Positions 6,997 to 15,729 of a stretch of 64,000 nt of DNA are shown in pieces. The stretch's first letter is position 1. Each line of letters starts with the position of its first letter. A program made the translations under genes and the position numbers. The notes below the pieces were generated by a model. It was not told the origin of the DNA, searched no databases, and saw nothing but the letters and a program-made list of their open reading frames with translations. This DNA comes from Streptomyces sp. NBC_00523. GTDB lineage: Bacteria; Actinomycetota; Actinomycetes; Streptomycetales; Streptomycetaceae. The DNA lies in NCBI RefSeq assembly GCF_036346615.1, contig NZ_CP107836.1, positions 2,108,001 to 2,172,000 of the forward strand. Reading direction: 5' to 3'.

Positions 6997-8621
6997 GCGG
7001 GCTTGAGGCCCGGGCGGCCGGCCTCGGTGACGTAGGAGCCGGCGGTGGTGACGGGGGCGCCCGGCGTGGTGACGGCGGACACCGTACGGAAGTCGGCGCG
7101 GGCCGCCCGCTCCTGGAGGGTGACGACGGCGTAGCCGCGGCGCCCGTTGTAGAACTTCAGGTGCGGGTTGGCCGCCATCAGGTTGTTGTAGTTGGACGGC
7201 TTCTCGGAGCCGTCCTTCCCGCTGGTGATGGACGTGGTGACGATCTCGGTGCCGATCGTGCGCGACGCCGGGTCGTCGAAGTCCCGCTTGATGTCGAAGC
7301 CGTAGCTGACGTGCACATCGCCGGTGAGGACCATGAGGTTGTCCACGCCGACGCGCTCGGCACCCTGCAGGATGCGGTCGCGGGAGGCCGGGTAGCCGTC
7401 CCAGGAGTCCATGGACAGCTTGAACGCGTCGGTGGGCACGTCGCGCCGCTGGGCGAAGGTGACCTGCTGCGGCACGACGTTCCAGGTGGCGTGCGAGTGG
7501 CGCCAGCCGTCGATGAGCCAGCGCTCCTGGGTGGCGCCGGTCAGCGTGCGCTTCGGGTCCTCGGACTCCGGTCCGGGCGTCTGCCAGCCGTCGCCGTACG
7601 CCTGGTCGCTGCGGTACTGCCGGGTGTCGAGCACGTCGAACTGGGCGAGCCGGCCGAAGCTCAGGCGGCGGTAGAGCCGCATGTCGGGGCCGGTCGGCCG
7701 CTGGGGCGTGCGCAGCGGCTGGTTCTCCCAGTACGCGCGGTAGGCGGCGGCCCGGCGGATCAGGAACTCCTCCGGCGGCACGTCGTTCTCGGGGATGTCG
7801 CCCGCGTAGTTGTTCTCGGTCTCGTGGTCGTCCCAGGTGACGACGAAGGGGTGCGCGGCGTGGGCGGCGCGCAGGTCCGGGTCGGACTTGTAGAGGGCGT
7901 ACCGCAGCCGGTAGTCCTCCAGCGTCTCCGTCTCCCGGTTGAACAGCGCGGGCAGCGTGCGGTCGGTGTAGTTGCGGGCGCCGCCGGTCGCGGTGACGGC
8001 GTACTCGTAGAGGTAGTCGCCGAGGTGGAAGACGACATCCACGTCCTCCTGCGCGAGGTGCTTGTACGCGGTGAAGTAGCCGTCGTGGTACGCCTGGCAG
8101 GAGACGGCGGCCAGGGCCAGTTCCCGCTTGCGGGCGCCGGGCGCCGGTGCCGTACGGGTGCGGCCGGCGGGGCTCGTCCACTGTCCGGCGCGGAAGCGGT
8201 AGTAGAGGACGCGGTCCGGGGCGAGGCCCTGCACCTCGACGTGGACGCTGTGGTTGAACTCCGGGTGGGCGTACGTGGTGCCGCGCCGGACGACGCGGTG
8301 GAACCGCTCGTCGTACGCCAGCTCCCAGCGGACCTCGACGCGGGCGTCGGGGAGGCCGCTGCCGGGTTCGAACGGACGGGGCGCGAGCCGGGTCCAGAGC
8401 AGCACGGAGCCGGGCAGCGGGTCGCCGGACGCGACGCCGAGCGTGAACGGGTCCTCGCCGATCCTCCGGGCCTCCATCTCGCGGGCGCCGGCCGTCCCGG
8501 CGGCGGGCAGGCCGACCGAGAAGGCGAGCGCGGCGGCGGCTCCGGTGACGGTGAGAAAGCGGCGGCGGTCGGTGTGCCGGGCGGCGTCGCGCAGCTCCTG
8601 CTGTGGCGATGAGTGCGTCAT
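6993..8621 (-). CDS. phoD: Tat-secreted alkaline phosphatase D (PhoD family)
   Basis: Extracellular phosphodiesterase/phosphomonoesterase that releases phosphate from organic phosphates or teichoic acids; PhoD enzymes use Fe3+ and Ca2+. The 542-residue product begins with a twin-arginine signal (TDRRRFLTVTGAAAALAF) cleaved near an Ala-Gly-Ala site. An N-terminal fibronectin-like PhoD_N domain is followed by the metal-binding motifs FHLGDYLYEY, TWDDHETENNY and LTGDVHVSYGF. The ATG at 8621 is preceded by GGGAGGG. Expression of phoD in Streptomyces is usually under PhoP control, but I did not find a convincing pair of PHO direct repeats in the 240 bp upstream. It overlaps the Gfo/Idh gene by four bases at its 3' end. 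Confidence 0.93.
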   Translation of the reverse strand: MTHSSPQQELRDAARHTDRRRFLTVTGAAAALAFSVGLPAAGTAGAREMEARRIGEDPFTLGVASGDPLPGSVLLWTRLAPRPFEPGSGLPDARVEVRWELAYDERFHRVVRRGTTYAHPEFNHSVHVEVQGLAPDRVLYYRFRAGQWTSPAGRTRTAPAPGARKRELALAAVSCQAYHDGYFTAYKHLAQEDVDVVFHLGDYLYEYAVTATGGARNYTDRTLPALFNRETETLEDYRLRYALYKSDPDLRAAHAAHPFVVTWDDHETENNYAGDIPENDVPPEEFLIRRAAAYRAYWENQPLRTPQRPTGPDMRLYRRLSFGRLAQFDVLDTRQYRSDQAYGDGWQTPGPESEDPKRTLTGATQERWLIDGWRHSHATWNVVPQQVTFAQRRDVPTDAFKLSMDSWDGYPASRDRILQGAERVGVDNLMVLTGDVHVSYGFDIKRDFDDPASRTIGTEIVTTSITSGKDGSEKPSNYNNLMAANPHLKFYNGRRGYAVVTLQERAARADFRTVSAVTTPGAPVTTAGSYVTEAGRPGLKPA

Positions 8622-8861
8622 CTGTCCCTCCCCTGACTGGTGGTGTGGGGGAAGTCCAGCGGCCCGGCGCATCCGGAGGCTGACGTGTTCGCGTCGCGCG
8701 GGCGTCGCCCGGATGAGGAGTGCGGCAGGATGGTGCCCCCAGGGGCAAACTCCGCGTTCGCGGCCAAATCCATGATCATCTACGCCGGTCGCGGCGGCGC
8801 GGGAATCGCCGGACCGGCGCGCGGAATCACCCCGCCGGGGCTGCGCGTACGCTGCGGCAGC

Positions 8862-9644
8862 ATGAGCAACAATCTGTTGAATACCGCGGAGAACTCCCCG
8901 TCGAAGGTGGCGGTGGTCACGGGTGCCGGGTCCGGGATCGGCCGCGCGGTGGCGCTCGCGCTCGCCGGGGCGGGCTGGTCGGTGGCGCTCGCGGGCCGCC
9001 GGCCGGACGCCCTGGCCGAGACGGCGGCCCTGGCCGGGGAGCACGCCCGGGTGATCACCGTCCCGGCCGACGTGACCCGCCCCGAGGACGTGGACGCGCT
9101 GTTCTCCTCCGTACGGGAGTGGGCCGGCCACCTCGGTCTGCTCTTCAACAACGCGGGGACGTTCGGCCCCGGCGGGCCCGTCGAGGAGCTGGCGTACGAG
9201 GACTGGCGCGCGGTGGTCGACGTCAACCTGACGGGGGCGTTCCTGTGCGCGCAGGCGGCGTACCGGCAGATGAAGGAGCAGGACCCGCAGGGCGGACGGA
9301 TCATCAACAACGGTTCCATCTCCGCGCACACCCCGCGCCCGCACTCGGTGGCGTACACCGCGACGAAGCACGCGATCACCGGCCTGACGAAGTCGCTGTC
9401 GCTGGACGGGCGTCCGTACCGCATCGCCTGCGGCCAGATCGACATCGGGAACGCGGCGACGGAGATGACCGAACGGATGCGGACGGGCACCCTCCAGGCC
9501 AATGGCGAACTCGCCGTGGAGCCGGTGATGGCGGCCGGTGACGTGGCCCGCACGGTGCTGCACATGGCGGAGCTGCCCCTGGAGGCGAACGTCCAGTTCG
9601 CGACGGTGATGGCAACGGCGATGCCGTACGTGGGACGGGGCTGA
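8862..9644 (+). CDS. Short-chain dehydrogenase/reductase (classical SDR)
   Basis: NAD(P)-dependent oxidoreductase of 260 residues. The cofactor motif TGAGSGIG (about residues 20-27), the NNAG strand motif and the catalytic Tyr-Lys pair in AYTATKHAI are present, with the preceding catalytic Ser in NNGSIS. The ATG at 8862 was chosen because it gives a normal SDR length; the frame is open for 74 codons upstream, but those lack SDR character. Its substrate is unknown. It is divergent from phoD; the 240 bp between the two starts must contain both promoters. The C-terminus ([20 protein letters not shown]) matches a common actinobacterial SDR subgroup. Confidence 0.88.
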   Translation: MSNNLLNTAENSPSKVAVVTGAGSGIGRAVALALAGAGWSVALAGRRPDALAETAALAGEHARVITVPADVTRPEDVDALFSSVREWAGHLGLLFNNAGTFGPGGPVEELAYEDWRAVVDVNLTGAFLCAQAAYRQMKEQDPQGGRIINNGSISAHTPRPHSVAYTATKHAITGLTKSLSLDGRPYRIACGQIDIGNAATEMTERMRTGTLQANGELAVEPVMAAGDVARTVLHMAELPLEANVQFATVMATAMPYVGRG

Positions 9645-9742
9645 GGGGGCGCGCGGGCGCGCCGGATCCGGGCGCACGGTGCGGGCCGTCCCGGCCGCGC
9701 TGGTGCGGGAATGCCGTCGCCCGGCGAGCGGTTGAGCGGTTC

Positions 9743-10615
9743 ATGAGCGACCTTCCCGAGATCCTGCGCTACACCGCCTTCTCCGCCGACCCCGAGGGCG
9801 GCAACCCCGCCGGGGTGGTGCTCGACGCCTCCGGTCTCGACGAGGCGGCCATGCTGGCCGTGGCGGCGGACCTCGGCTACAGCGAGACCGCGTTCCTGAC
9901 CGGGCGGACCGAGGCGGCGGAGCCCGGTGCGCGCGGTTACGCGGTCCGCTACTTCAGCCCGAAGGCCGAGGTGCCGTTCTGCGGTCACGCCACGGTCGCC
10001 GCCGCCCTCGCGCTCGCCGAGCGGGACGGGCCGGGCGAGGTGGAGTTCGCCACCCCCGCCGGTACGGTGCCGGTCACCGTGGTCCGCGAGGGCGACGAGC
10101 TGCGGGCGACGCTGACCAGCGTGGAACCGCGCGTCGAGGACGTGGCCGCGGGCGACCTCGCGGAGGCGCTGGCCGCGCTGGACTGGCCGGCCGCCGACCT
10201 GGACCCGGCCCTGCCGCCCCGGATCGCGTACGCCGGGGCCCGGCACCTCGTGCTGGCGGCGGGCACCCGGGAGCGGCTGGCCGCGCTGGACTACGACTTC
10301 GCGCGCCTGGAAGCGCTGATGCACCGGCTGGACCTGACGACCGTGCAGCTGGTGTGGCGGGCCTCCGACGCGGTGTTCCACGTCCGCGACCCGTTCCCGG
10401 TCGGCGGTGTGGTGGAGGACCCGGCGACGGGTGCGGCGGCGGCCGCGTTCGGAGCGTACCTGCGGGAGCTGGCCCTCGTGCCGGAGGCCGCCGTGCTGAC
10501 CCTGCACCAGGGCGAGGACATGGGCCGCCCCGGCACGCTCACCGTGACGCTGGGCGCGGGCGACGCGCGGGTGCGGGTGAGCGGGACGGGCACCCGGCTG
10601 CCGGACCCGGCCTGA
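9743..10615 (+). CDS. PhzF-family isomerase/epimerase-like protein
   Basis: A 290-residue member of the PhzF/YddE family with two similar diaminopimelate-epimerase-like halves. The catalytic Glu lies in GYSETAF (about residue 47), the N-terminal half has FCGHATVAAA, and the C-terminal half has EDPATGAAAAAFGAYL, all conserved across the family. PhzF itself isomerises a phenazine precursor, but no other phenazine genes are in the window, so this is most likely a general metabolic isomerase of unknown substrate. It lies 98 bp downstream of the SDR on the same strand and may be co-transcribed. It converges closely (seven-base gap) on the AfsA-like gene. Confidence 0.85.
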   Translation: MSDLPEILRYTAFSADPEGGNPAGVVLDASGLDEAAMLAVAADLGYSETAFLTGRTEAAEPGARGYAVRYFSPKAEVPFCGHATVAAALALAERDGPGEVEFATPAGTVPVTVVREGDELRATLTSVEPRVEDVAAGDLAEALAALDWPAADLDPALPPRIAYAGARHLVLAAGTRERLAALDYDFARLEALMHRLDLTTVQLVWRASDAVFHVRDPFPVGGVVEDPATGAAAAAFGAYLRELALVPEAAVLTLHQGEDMGRPGTLTVTLGAGDARVRVSGTGTRLPDPA

Positions 10616-10622
10616 TCCGCGT

Positions 10623-11513
10623 TCAGGCATCCGGGAGTCCGGGACCGCCGGCCTCGCCGAGCGTGCAGGTGAAGACGGGCTCACCGTCCTGCACCGCCCG
10701 CACCCGCACCCCGCCCGGAGCGGTCGTCGCCTCGATCCAGCAGGGTCGGTCCAGCTCCACGTACCGGAGGAAGTCGGAGCGCAGGGTGACCGGGAGGAAG
10801 CCGGGCACGGTGGCGTTCGCCGCCTGCCGGGCCGCCTCCAGGAGCAGGATGCCGGGCACATGGTCGTTGGGGCGGCCGAAGAGCGTCGGGTGCCCGGTGT
10901 CGAGCCGCAGCGGCCAGCGCCCGGGCGCGACGGGGGGCGCGAGGACGACGTCCCGCTCGGCGGCGCGGCCCGCGGTGCGCGGCGCGAGCGCCGGGAGCGG
11001 GGGCGCGGCGACGGCGGCGGACCGGTCGCCGCGCAGGCGGCGGTAGGCGGCGGCCGAGGTACAGCTGATCCGCGAGCCGCAGACGGCGAGCACCGCCCCG
11101 CCCCGGCGCAGCACGAAGTCGACGCGCATCGAGGCGAGGCCGCTCCCCCGGCGGCGGACGTCGGAGCAGTTCACCTCGACCATGACGTCCCACGGGTCGT
11201 CGCCGAGCACGAGCTGTCCGGCGGCGGTGGTGTAGCGCAGCTCCCACATCACGAACGCGTCGCCGAGCGGCACCCCGAGTTCGGCGTGGCAGACCAGCAT
11301 GGCCGCCTGCCGCATCGTTTCCGCAATCAGCAACGGGTCCTGGTGGCCGGCGACGGGGGCGAAGAAGCGGTGGGCGCGCGGCCAGCGCGCGGGCACGCAG
11401 AACCGGGTGTCGCCCAGCCGGGCCACGCCGGTCGGGAAGAGGTCCCGGGCGTCCGGACGGTGGGCCATCCGCCCGAGCTCCTCCCCGGTGACGCGTGAGG
11501 AGAAATGGACCAT
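10623..11513 (-). CDS. AfsA/ScbA-like gamma-butyrolactone biosynthesis enzyme (A-factor hot-dog repeats)
   Basis: Resembles AfsA, ScbA and BarX, which condense a beta-ketoacyl group with dihydroxyacetone phosphate in signalling-butyrolactone synthesis. Two hot-dog repeats are visible. The first has PRAHRFFAPVAGHQDPLLIAE and ETMRQAAMLVCHAELG-like sequence; the second has HVPGILLLEAARQAANA, the most conserved family segment. The start is uncertain: ATG 11513 (296 residues) is used, but the frame is open to 11600. No TetR-type butyrolactone receptor (ScbR/ArpA) gene lies next to it, which is unusual for a true signalling synthase, so it could be an orphan enzyme with another acyl substrate. Confidence 0.85.
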   Translation of the reverse strand: MVHFSSRVTGEELGRMAHRPDARDLFPTGVARLGDTRFCVPARWPRAHRFFAPVAGHQDPLLIAETMRQAAMLVCHAELGVPLGDAFVMWELRYTTAAGQLVLGDDPWDVMVEVNCSDVRRRGSGLASMRVDFVLRRGGAVLAVCGSRISCTSAAAYRRLRGDRSAAVAAPPLPALAPRTAGRAAERDVVLAPPVAPGRWPLRLDTGHPTLFGRPNDHVPGILLLEAARQAANATVPGFLPVTLRSDFLRYVELDRPCWIEATTAPGGVRVRAVQDGEPVFTCTLGEAGGPGLPDA

Positions 11514-11699
11514 GGGGCGCCCCCGGGAGACTGCGGTTCGATGGGCCGGGTTGCCCCCGGCCCGGCTGTGACGTGGCCAGTTTGCCCCGGCCCGACCCAC
11601 AGTTTCCAGCCACCCTCCCAGCAGCCTCTCGAGTCTCCCTGGAGCCGGGCCCTAGGGTGAGTCGGGCGACCGAAGTCATCCGTGTGACAGGAGTGCCTC

Positions 11700-12065
11700 A
11701 TGTCCGTGCACCGTGTGGTCCCCAACATCCCGGTGGAGGCCGGGACGGACGCGTCCGCCCTGCGGGCCAACAGCGCCTTCTACGGCCTGCTCGGCTTCGA
11801 GGAGGTCATGAACCATGGCTGGATCATGACCCTTGCCTCGCCCACCCAGCCGGCCGCCCAGATCAGCTTCATGACCAAGGACGAAACCGGCCCGGTCAAC
11901 CCGGACCTCAGCGTGGAGGTGGCCGACGTGGACGCGGTGCACGCCGCGCTCGTCCGCGAGGGGGCCGAGATCGTGTACGGCCCGCACGACGAGGAGTGGG
12001 GTGTCCGCCGCTTCTTCGTACGCGACCCGAACGGCCGCGTGGTCAACGTACTGACGCACCGCTGA
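11700..12065 (+). CDS. VOC-superfamily (glyoxalase/bleomycin resistance-like) protein
   Basis: A 121-residue vicinal-oxygen-chelate fold protein: two beta-alpha-beta-beta-beta modules, with NSAFYGLLGFE in the first and WGVRRFFVRDPNGRVVNVL in the second, the usual place for metal-binding or ligand-binding residues. Members include lactoylglutathione lyase, antibiotic-sequestering proteins and many uncharacterised enzymes; nothing here selects one. GGAG precedes the ATG by six bases. The last 23 bases overlap the 3' end of the convergent glycosyltransferase gene. Its closeness to a glycosyltransferase and a TipA-like regulator makes a role in xenobiotic handling possible, but this is only inference. 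Confidence 0.85.
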   Translation: MSVHRVVPNIPVEAGTDASALRANSAFYGLLGFEEVMNHGWIMTLASPTQPAAQISFMTKDETGPVNPDLSVEVADVDAVHAALVREGAEIVYGPHDEEWGVRRFFVRDPNGRVVNVLTHR

Positions 12066-13269
12066 GCCGCCGCACCGCCTCCACCGCCGCCTCCGCCCCG
12101 TCCTCCGCGACCATCCGCTGCGCCGCCTTCGCGGCCGCCTCCCGGTGGACCCGCTGCCGCACCACGCGGTCGAGGGCGTCGGCGAGGCGGTCGGCGGTGA
12201 GGGCGCGGAAGGGGATCGGCTCGTCGGCGGCGCCGATGGCGGCGAGGCGTCCGGCCCAGAACGGCTGGTCGGCGGTCACGGGCACGGTCACCGCGGGGAC
12301 CCCGGCCCGCAGCGCGGCGGCCGAGGTCCCGGCCCCGGCGTGGTGGACCACGGCGGCCAGGTGCGGGAACAGCAGGGCGTGCGGTACGTCCCCGACGGTG
12401 AGCACGTCGTCGCCCTCGGCGGCCAGACCGGCGCTGCCGGACTGGAGGACGCCGCGCAGGCCCGCGCGGCGCAGGGCCCGTACGGCGAGCTCGCTGAGCC
12501 GTTCCCCCTCGCCGGCCGCCATGCTGCCGAAGCCGATGAGGACGGGCGGCGCTCCCGCGCTCAGGAAGTCCGCCAGCTCCGGCGGCAGTTGCGCGTCCGG
12601 GTCGTGGTGCGGCCACCAGTTGCCGACCACGCGCAGGCCGGGGCGCCAGTCGGCGGGCCGGGGCACCAGGACGGTGCTGAAGCCGTGCAGCACGGGCCAG
12701 TCGGCGCGCTCCTGGCGGCGGCGCGTGGCGGAGGGCGTGGCCGGGGGCAGCCCGAGCCGTTCGCGGAGCGCGGTCACCGCCGGGGCGTACAGGCGGTCGG
12801 TCATGCGGAGCGCGAAGCGCCCGGCCAGGCGGTTGCCGGGGCGGCCCAGGGAGCGGGTGCCCATGACGACGGGCGGGAAGTCGCCGGTTGGCGCGGTGGG
12901 CTGGAGGTACACGCCGATGCCGGGGGTGCCGGTGGCCTCGGTGAGGTGCCAGGCCAGCGGGGCGGTCGTGGCCGAGAGCAGCAGCAGGTCCGTGCCGTCG
13001 GTCATCGCGTCGGCGAACCCCTGGCCCAGGCCGGCGATGAACGCGGAGGCGGCCCGCATGAGTTCCCGCTTGCCGCCGCTCCCGCCGCCGCCCTGCGCCG
13101 GGTTGCCCGGGAGGGCGCGGAAGTCCAGCCCGGCGGCGCGGACCAGGGGCGCGAAGGTATCCGTCGTGGCGAGGGTGACGTCGTGGCCGGCCGCGCAGAG
13201 TGCGGCGCCCAGGCCCGTGTAGGGGGCGACGTCACCGCGCGATCCGGCGGCGGCGATCAGAATTCTCAT
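12043..13269 (-). CDS. GT1-family glycosyltransferase (macrolide/UGT-like, GT-B fold)
   Basis: A 408-residue GT-B enzyme of the UDP-glucuronosyl/macrolide glycosyltransferase type. The N-terminus ([20 protein letters not shown]) is the classic acceptor-domain start, and the C-terminal half has VHHAGAGTSAAALRAGVPAV and the following PVTADQPFWAGRL, the nucleotide-sugar binding signature of this family. It probably glycosylates a small hydrophobic acceptor such as an antibiotic, terpenoid or lipid. Its ATG overlaps the TGA of the upstream TipA-like regulator (ATGA) and GAGGAG lies inside the regulator's end, so the two are translationally coupled. This suggests regulator-controlled drug inactivation or tailoring. 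Confidence 0.9.
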   Translation of the reverse strand: MRILIAAAGSRGDVAPYTGLGAALCAAGHDVTLATTDTFAPLVRAAGLDFRALPGNPAQGGGGSGGKRELMRAASAFIAGLGQGFADAMTDGTDLLLLSATTAPLAWHLTEATGTPGIGVYLQPTAPTGDFPPVVMGTRSLGRPGNRLAGRFALRMTDRLYAPAVTALRERLGLPPATPSATRRRQERADWPVLHGFSTVLVPRPADWRPGLRVVGNWWPHHDPDAQLPPELADFLSAGAPPVLIGFGSMAAGEGERLSELAVRALRRAGLRGVLQSGSAGLAAEGDDVLTVGDVPHALLFPHLAAVVHHAGAGTSAAALRAGVPAVTVPVTADQPFWAGRLAAIGAADEPIPFRALTADRLADALDRVVRQRVHREAAAKAAQRMVAEDGAEAAVEAVRRLSGASVR

Positions 13270-14057
13270 CGGTTCTCCTCGGGCTCATCGGTCCGCCGGG
13301 CCGCGTTGGCGTGGACGGCCTTGCCCAGGTACGCGGCCAGGCCGGGGCGCTGCTGGGACGGCGGTACGACCAGCGCGAAGGCGCGTGGGTCGGCGGCGAA
13401 GTCGTCCGCGATGCGCCGGTGCATGGCGGGCGGGCAGGCGGTGAACCAGCGGGAGATGTGCAGCCGGTGCTCCTCGGCGAGGTCCATGGCCCGTTCGCCG
13501 TCGCTCGGCTCGCCGTCGTCGAAGGCCGCCAGCAGCTCCGCGCGCCAGGCCGTGGCCTCGCCCATGAGTCGCCGCCAGTCCTCCTTGGTGTGCGCGGCGG
13601 CCCGGGCCATCGACTCCCGCTGCCCCGGTGAGTCCGCCCACTTGAGCGCCGCCTCGGTGGCGTAACTCAGGTCGGCGGTGATCTCGCCGAACACCTCGAA
13701 GCGCTCCTGCGGGGTCAGCTCGACCCCGGTCCGCTCCACCTCGATCGCCTGCCGGGCCACCTCGGAGAGCCGCCGGAGCCTGGCGATCTCCGCCTCCAGC
13801 TGCTCCTGCCGGGCCCGCAAGTGGTCCAGGACACCGGCCCGCGGGTCCTGGAAGATCGCGGCGATCTCGTCCAGCGGGAAGCCCAGTTCGCGGTAGAAGA
13901 GGATCTGCTGGAGCCGGACCAGGTCCGCCTCGCCGTAGAGCCGGTAGCCGGCCCGGCTGCGCCCGCTGGGCGAGAGCAGCCCCGCCTTGTCGTAGTGGTG
14001 CAGCGTGCGCACCGTCACTCCGGCGAAGGCCGCCACCTGCCCCACGGAATAGCTCAT
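13266..14057 (-). CDS. MerR-family regulator with TipAS-like drug-binding domain
   Basis: The N-terminal 70 residues are a MerR helix-turn-helix ([20 protein letters not shown]), followed by a long coiled-coil dimer helix (about 75-110) and a C-terminal TipAS domain (about 115-263). TipAL binds thiopeptides covalently through a cysteine; here Cys208 in [19 protein letters not shown] aligns by context with the TipAS cysteine region. Length (263) is close to TipAL. The ATG at 14057 has GGAAGGGG upstream. A MerR-type promoter with a 19-bp spacer lies just in front, so autoregulation is likely. The coupled glycosyltransferase is the obvious target. The inducing ligand is unknown. Confidence 0.9.
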   Translation of the reverse strand: MSYSVGQVAAFAGVTVRTLHHYDKAGLLSPSGRSRAGYRLYGEADLVRLQQILFYRELGFPLDEIAAIFQDPRAGVLDHLRARQEQLEAEIARLRRLSEVARQAIEVERTGVELTPQERFEVFGEITADLSYATEAALKWADSPGQRESMARAAAHTKEDWRRLMGEATAWRAELLAAFDDGEPSDGERAMDLAEEHRLHISRWFTACPPAMHRRIADDFAADPRAFALVVPPSQQRPGLAAYLGKAVHANAARRTDEPEENR

Positions 14058-14081
14058 CCACCCGCCCCTTCCTCGCAACCG

Positions 14082-14112
14082 ATCATCGAGCCTGACGCAG
14101 GGGGAGGGTCAA
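14082..14112 (-). promoter_or_regulatory. MerR-type promoter with 19-bp spacer ahead of the TipA-like gene
   Basis: On the minus strand, TTGACC (14112-14107) and GATGAT (14087-14082) are separated by 19 bp, the over-long spacing that MerR-family activators correct by distorting the DNA. The spacer contains a TGAC/GTCA dyad. The ATG follows 25 bp downstream of the -10 box. The -10 match is imperfect, as is common for such promoters. Confidence 0.55.
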
Positions 14113-14254
14113 GCCGCGCCCCGATCCGGGGACACCGGCCCGGCAGCGGGGCCCAGCACCGTAACGAAAGGTACATTTCACCCCCATGGGGGCGCCTTGC
14201 CGGGCCCCGCCCGCCCTCTGCGACCGCAGCCCCCGCACCAGGAAGGGCCCGACC

Positions 14255-15691
14255 ATGTCCGCAGTCACCGAGGAGCAGCCGCACACGGCGAAGCTCTCGC
14301 TGATGACGCTGTCCGCGCTGGTCGTCGGCTCCATGGTCGGCGCGGGCGTGTTCTCGCTGCCCCGCCGCTTCGCGGAGGAGACCGGGGTCGCGGGGGCGCT
14401 GATCGCCTGGACCATCGCGGGCACGGGCATGCTGATGCTGGCCTTCGCCTTCCAGTCCCTGGCGGTGCGCCGCCCGGACCTGGACGCCGGGGTGTACGCG
14501 TACGCGAAGGCCGGGTTCGGCGAATACCTCGGGTTCTTCTCGGCGTTCGGCTACTGGGCGAGCGCCTGCGTCGGCAATGTGACGTACTGGGTGCTGATCA
14601 TGTCGACCATCGGCACGCTCTGGCCGGCGCTCGGCGACGGGGACACCGTGCTCGCCGCGGCACTGTCCTCGGTCGGGCTGTGGGGCTTCTTCCTGCTGAT
14701 CCGCCGGGGCGTCAAGGAGGCCGCGGCGATCAACCGCATCGTCACGGTCGCCAAGGTCGTCCCGATCCTGGTCTTCGTCGTGCTGGCGCTGTTCTACCTG
14801 GACACCGGTGTGTTCGCCGACAACTGGGGCGGCGCCGACTACGCGGGCTCGCTGTTCGACCAGGTGCGGGGCACCATGCTGGCCACCGTCTTCGTCTTCC
14901 TCGGCGTCGAGGGCGCCAGCGTCTACTCCCGCCACGCCAAGCGCCGCAAGGACGTCGGGCGGGCCACGGTCCTCGGCTTCCTCAGCGTCTTCGCCGTCTT
15001 CGCCTCGGTCACCATCGTCTCGTACGGCATCATGCCGATGAGCGAGATCGCCGGACTGCGCCAGCCCTCGATGGCGGGCGTCCTGGAGCACGCCGTCGGC
15101 ACCTGGGGCACGGTCTTCGTCAGCGTCGGCCTGATCGTCTCCGTCCTCGGCGCCTATCTGGCCTGGACGCTGATGGCCGCCGAGGTGCTGTACGTGGCCG
15201 CGCAGGACCACGACATGCCGCGCTTCCTGCGCCGCGCCACCGCCGACGACGTGCCGGTCCCGGCCCTGGTCATGACGACCGTGCTGGTCCAGGTGGTGCT
15301 GGTCGTCACGCTGCTCTCGGACGACGCGTTCAACTTCGCGCTGGACATGACGAGCGCGCTGACGCTCATCCCGTTCCTGCTGGCGGCCGCGTTCGCGCTG
15401 AAGATCGCGCTCACGACGGACCCGCTGGCCCAGGGGCGGACGACCGGGCGCGACCTCGCCGTCGCCGTGCTCGCCACCGTCTACACGGCGTTCCTGCTGT
15501 ACGCGGCCGGGCTCCGGTTCGTCCTGCTCTCCTTCATCGTCTACGCCCCCGCCACGATCCTGTTCGTCATGGCCCGCCGCGAGCAGGGGCGGCGCCCCTT
15601 CTCCCCCCGCGAGCTGCTGATCTGCGCCGTCTCGGTGGCCGGTGCGGTCATGGGCGTGATCGCCCTGGCGGCCGGCTGGATCAGCCTCTGA
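14255..15691 (+). CDS. Basic amino acid/polyamine antiporter (APC family, ArcD-like arginine:ornithine exchanger)
   Basis: A 478-residue membrane protein with about 12 hydrophobic helices. Helix 1 carries [20 protein letters not shown], the substrate-binding GxxxGAG signature of the arginine/agmatine antiporter group. The best match by character is the ArcD/LysI-type basic amino acid permeases. It is the first gene of a two-gene operon, 38 bp ahead of arginine deiminase, so uptake of arginine in exchange for ornithine or citrulline is the likely role. The ATG at 14255 follows AGGAAGGG. The upstream 197 bp (divergent from the TipA-like gene) contains an AT-richer patch at about 14160-14180 that may be its promoter. 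Confidence 0.88.
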   Translation: MSAVTEEQPHTAKLSLMTLSALVVGSMVGAGVFSLPRRFAEETGVAGALIAWTIAGTGMLMLAFAFQSLAVRRPDLDAGVYAYAKAGFGEYLGFFSAFGYWASACVGNVTYWVLIMSTIGTLWPALGDGDTVLAAALSSVGLWGFFLLIRRGVKEAAAINRIVTVAKVVPILVFVVLALFYLDTGVFADNWGGADYAGSLFDQVRGTMLATVFVFLGVEGASVYSRHAKRRKDVGRATVLGFLSVFAVFASVTIVSYGIMPMSEIAGLRQPSMAGVLEHAVGTWGTVFVSVGLIVSVLGAYLAWTLMAAEVLYVAAQDHDMPRFLRRATADDVPVPALVMTTVLVQVVLVVTLLSDDAFNFALDMTSALTLIPFLLAAAFALKIALTTDPLAQGRTTGRDLAVAVLATVYTAFLLYAAGLRFVLLSFIVYAPATILFVMARREQGRRPFSPRELLICAVSVAGAVMGVIALAAGWISL

Positions 15692-15729
15692 GCCGTACCG
15701 CACCCCGACCCGTACGCGAAGGACCGCAC

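Noticed and set aside
9743..10615. Phenazine biosynthesis gene cluster
   Set aside because: Only the PhzF-like gene is present; no phzA-E or phzG homologues are nearby, and PhzF-like proteins are common outside phenazine pathways.
14054..15703. 549-codon minus-strand frame opposite the arginine permease
   Set aside because: The composition is His/Gln/Asp/Gly-rich noise, while the plus-strand frame has clear APC motifs, a ribosome site and an operon partner.
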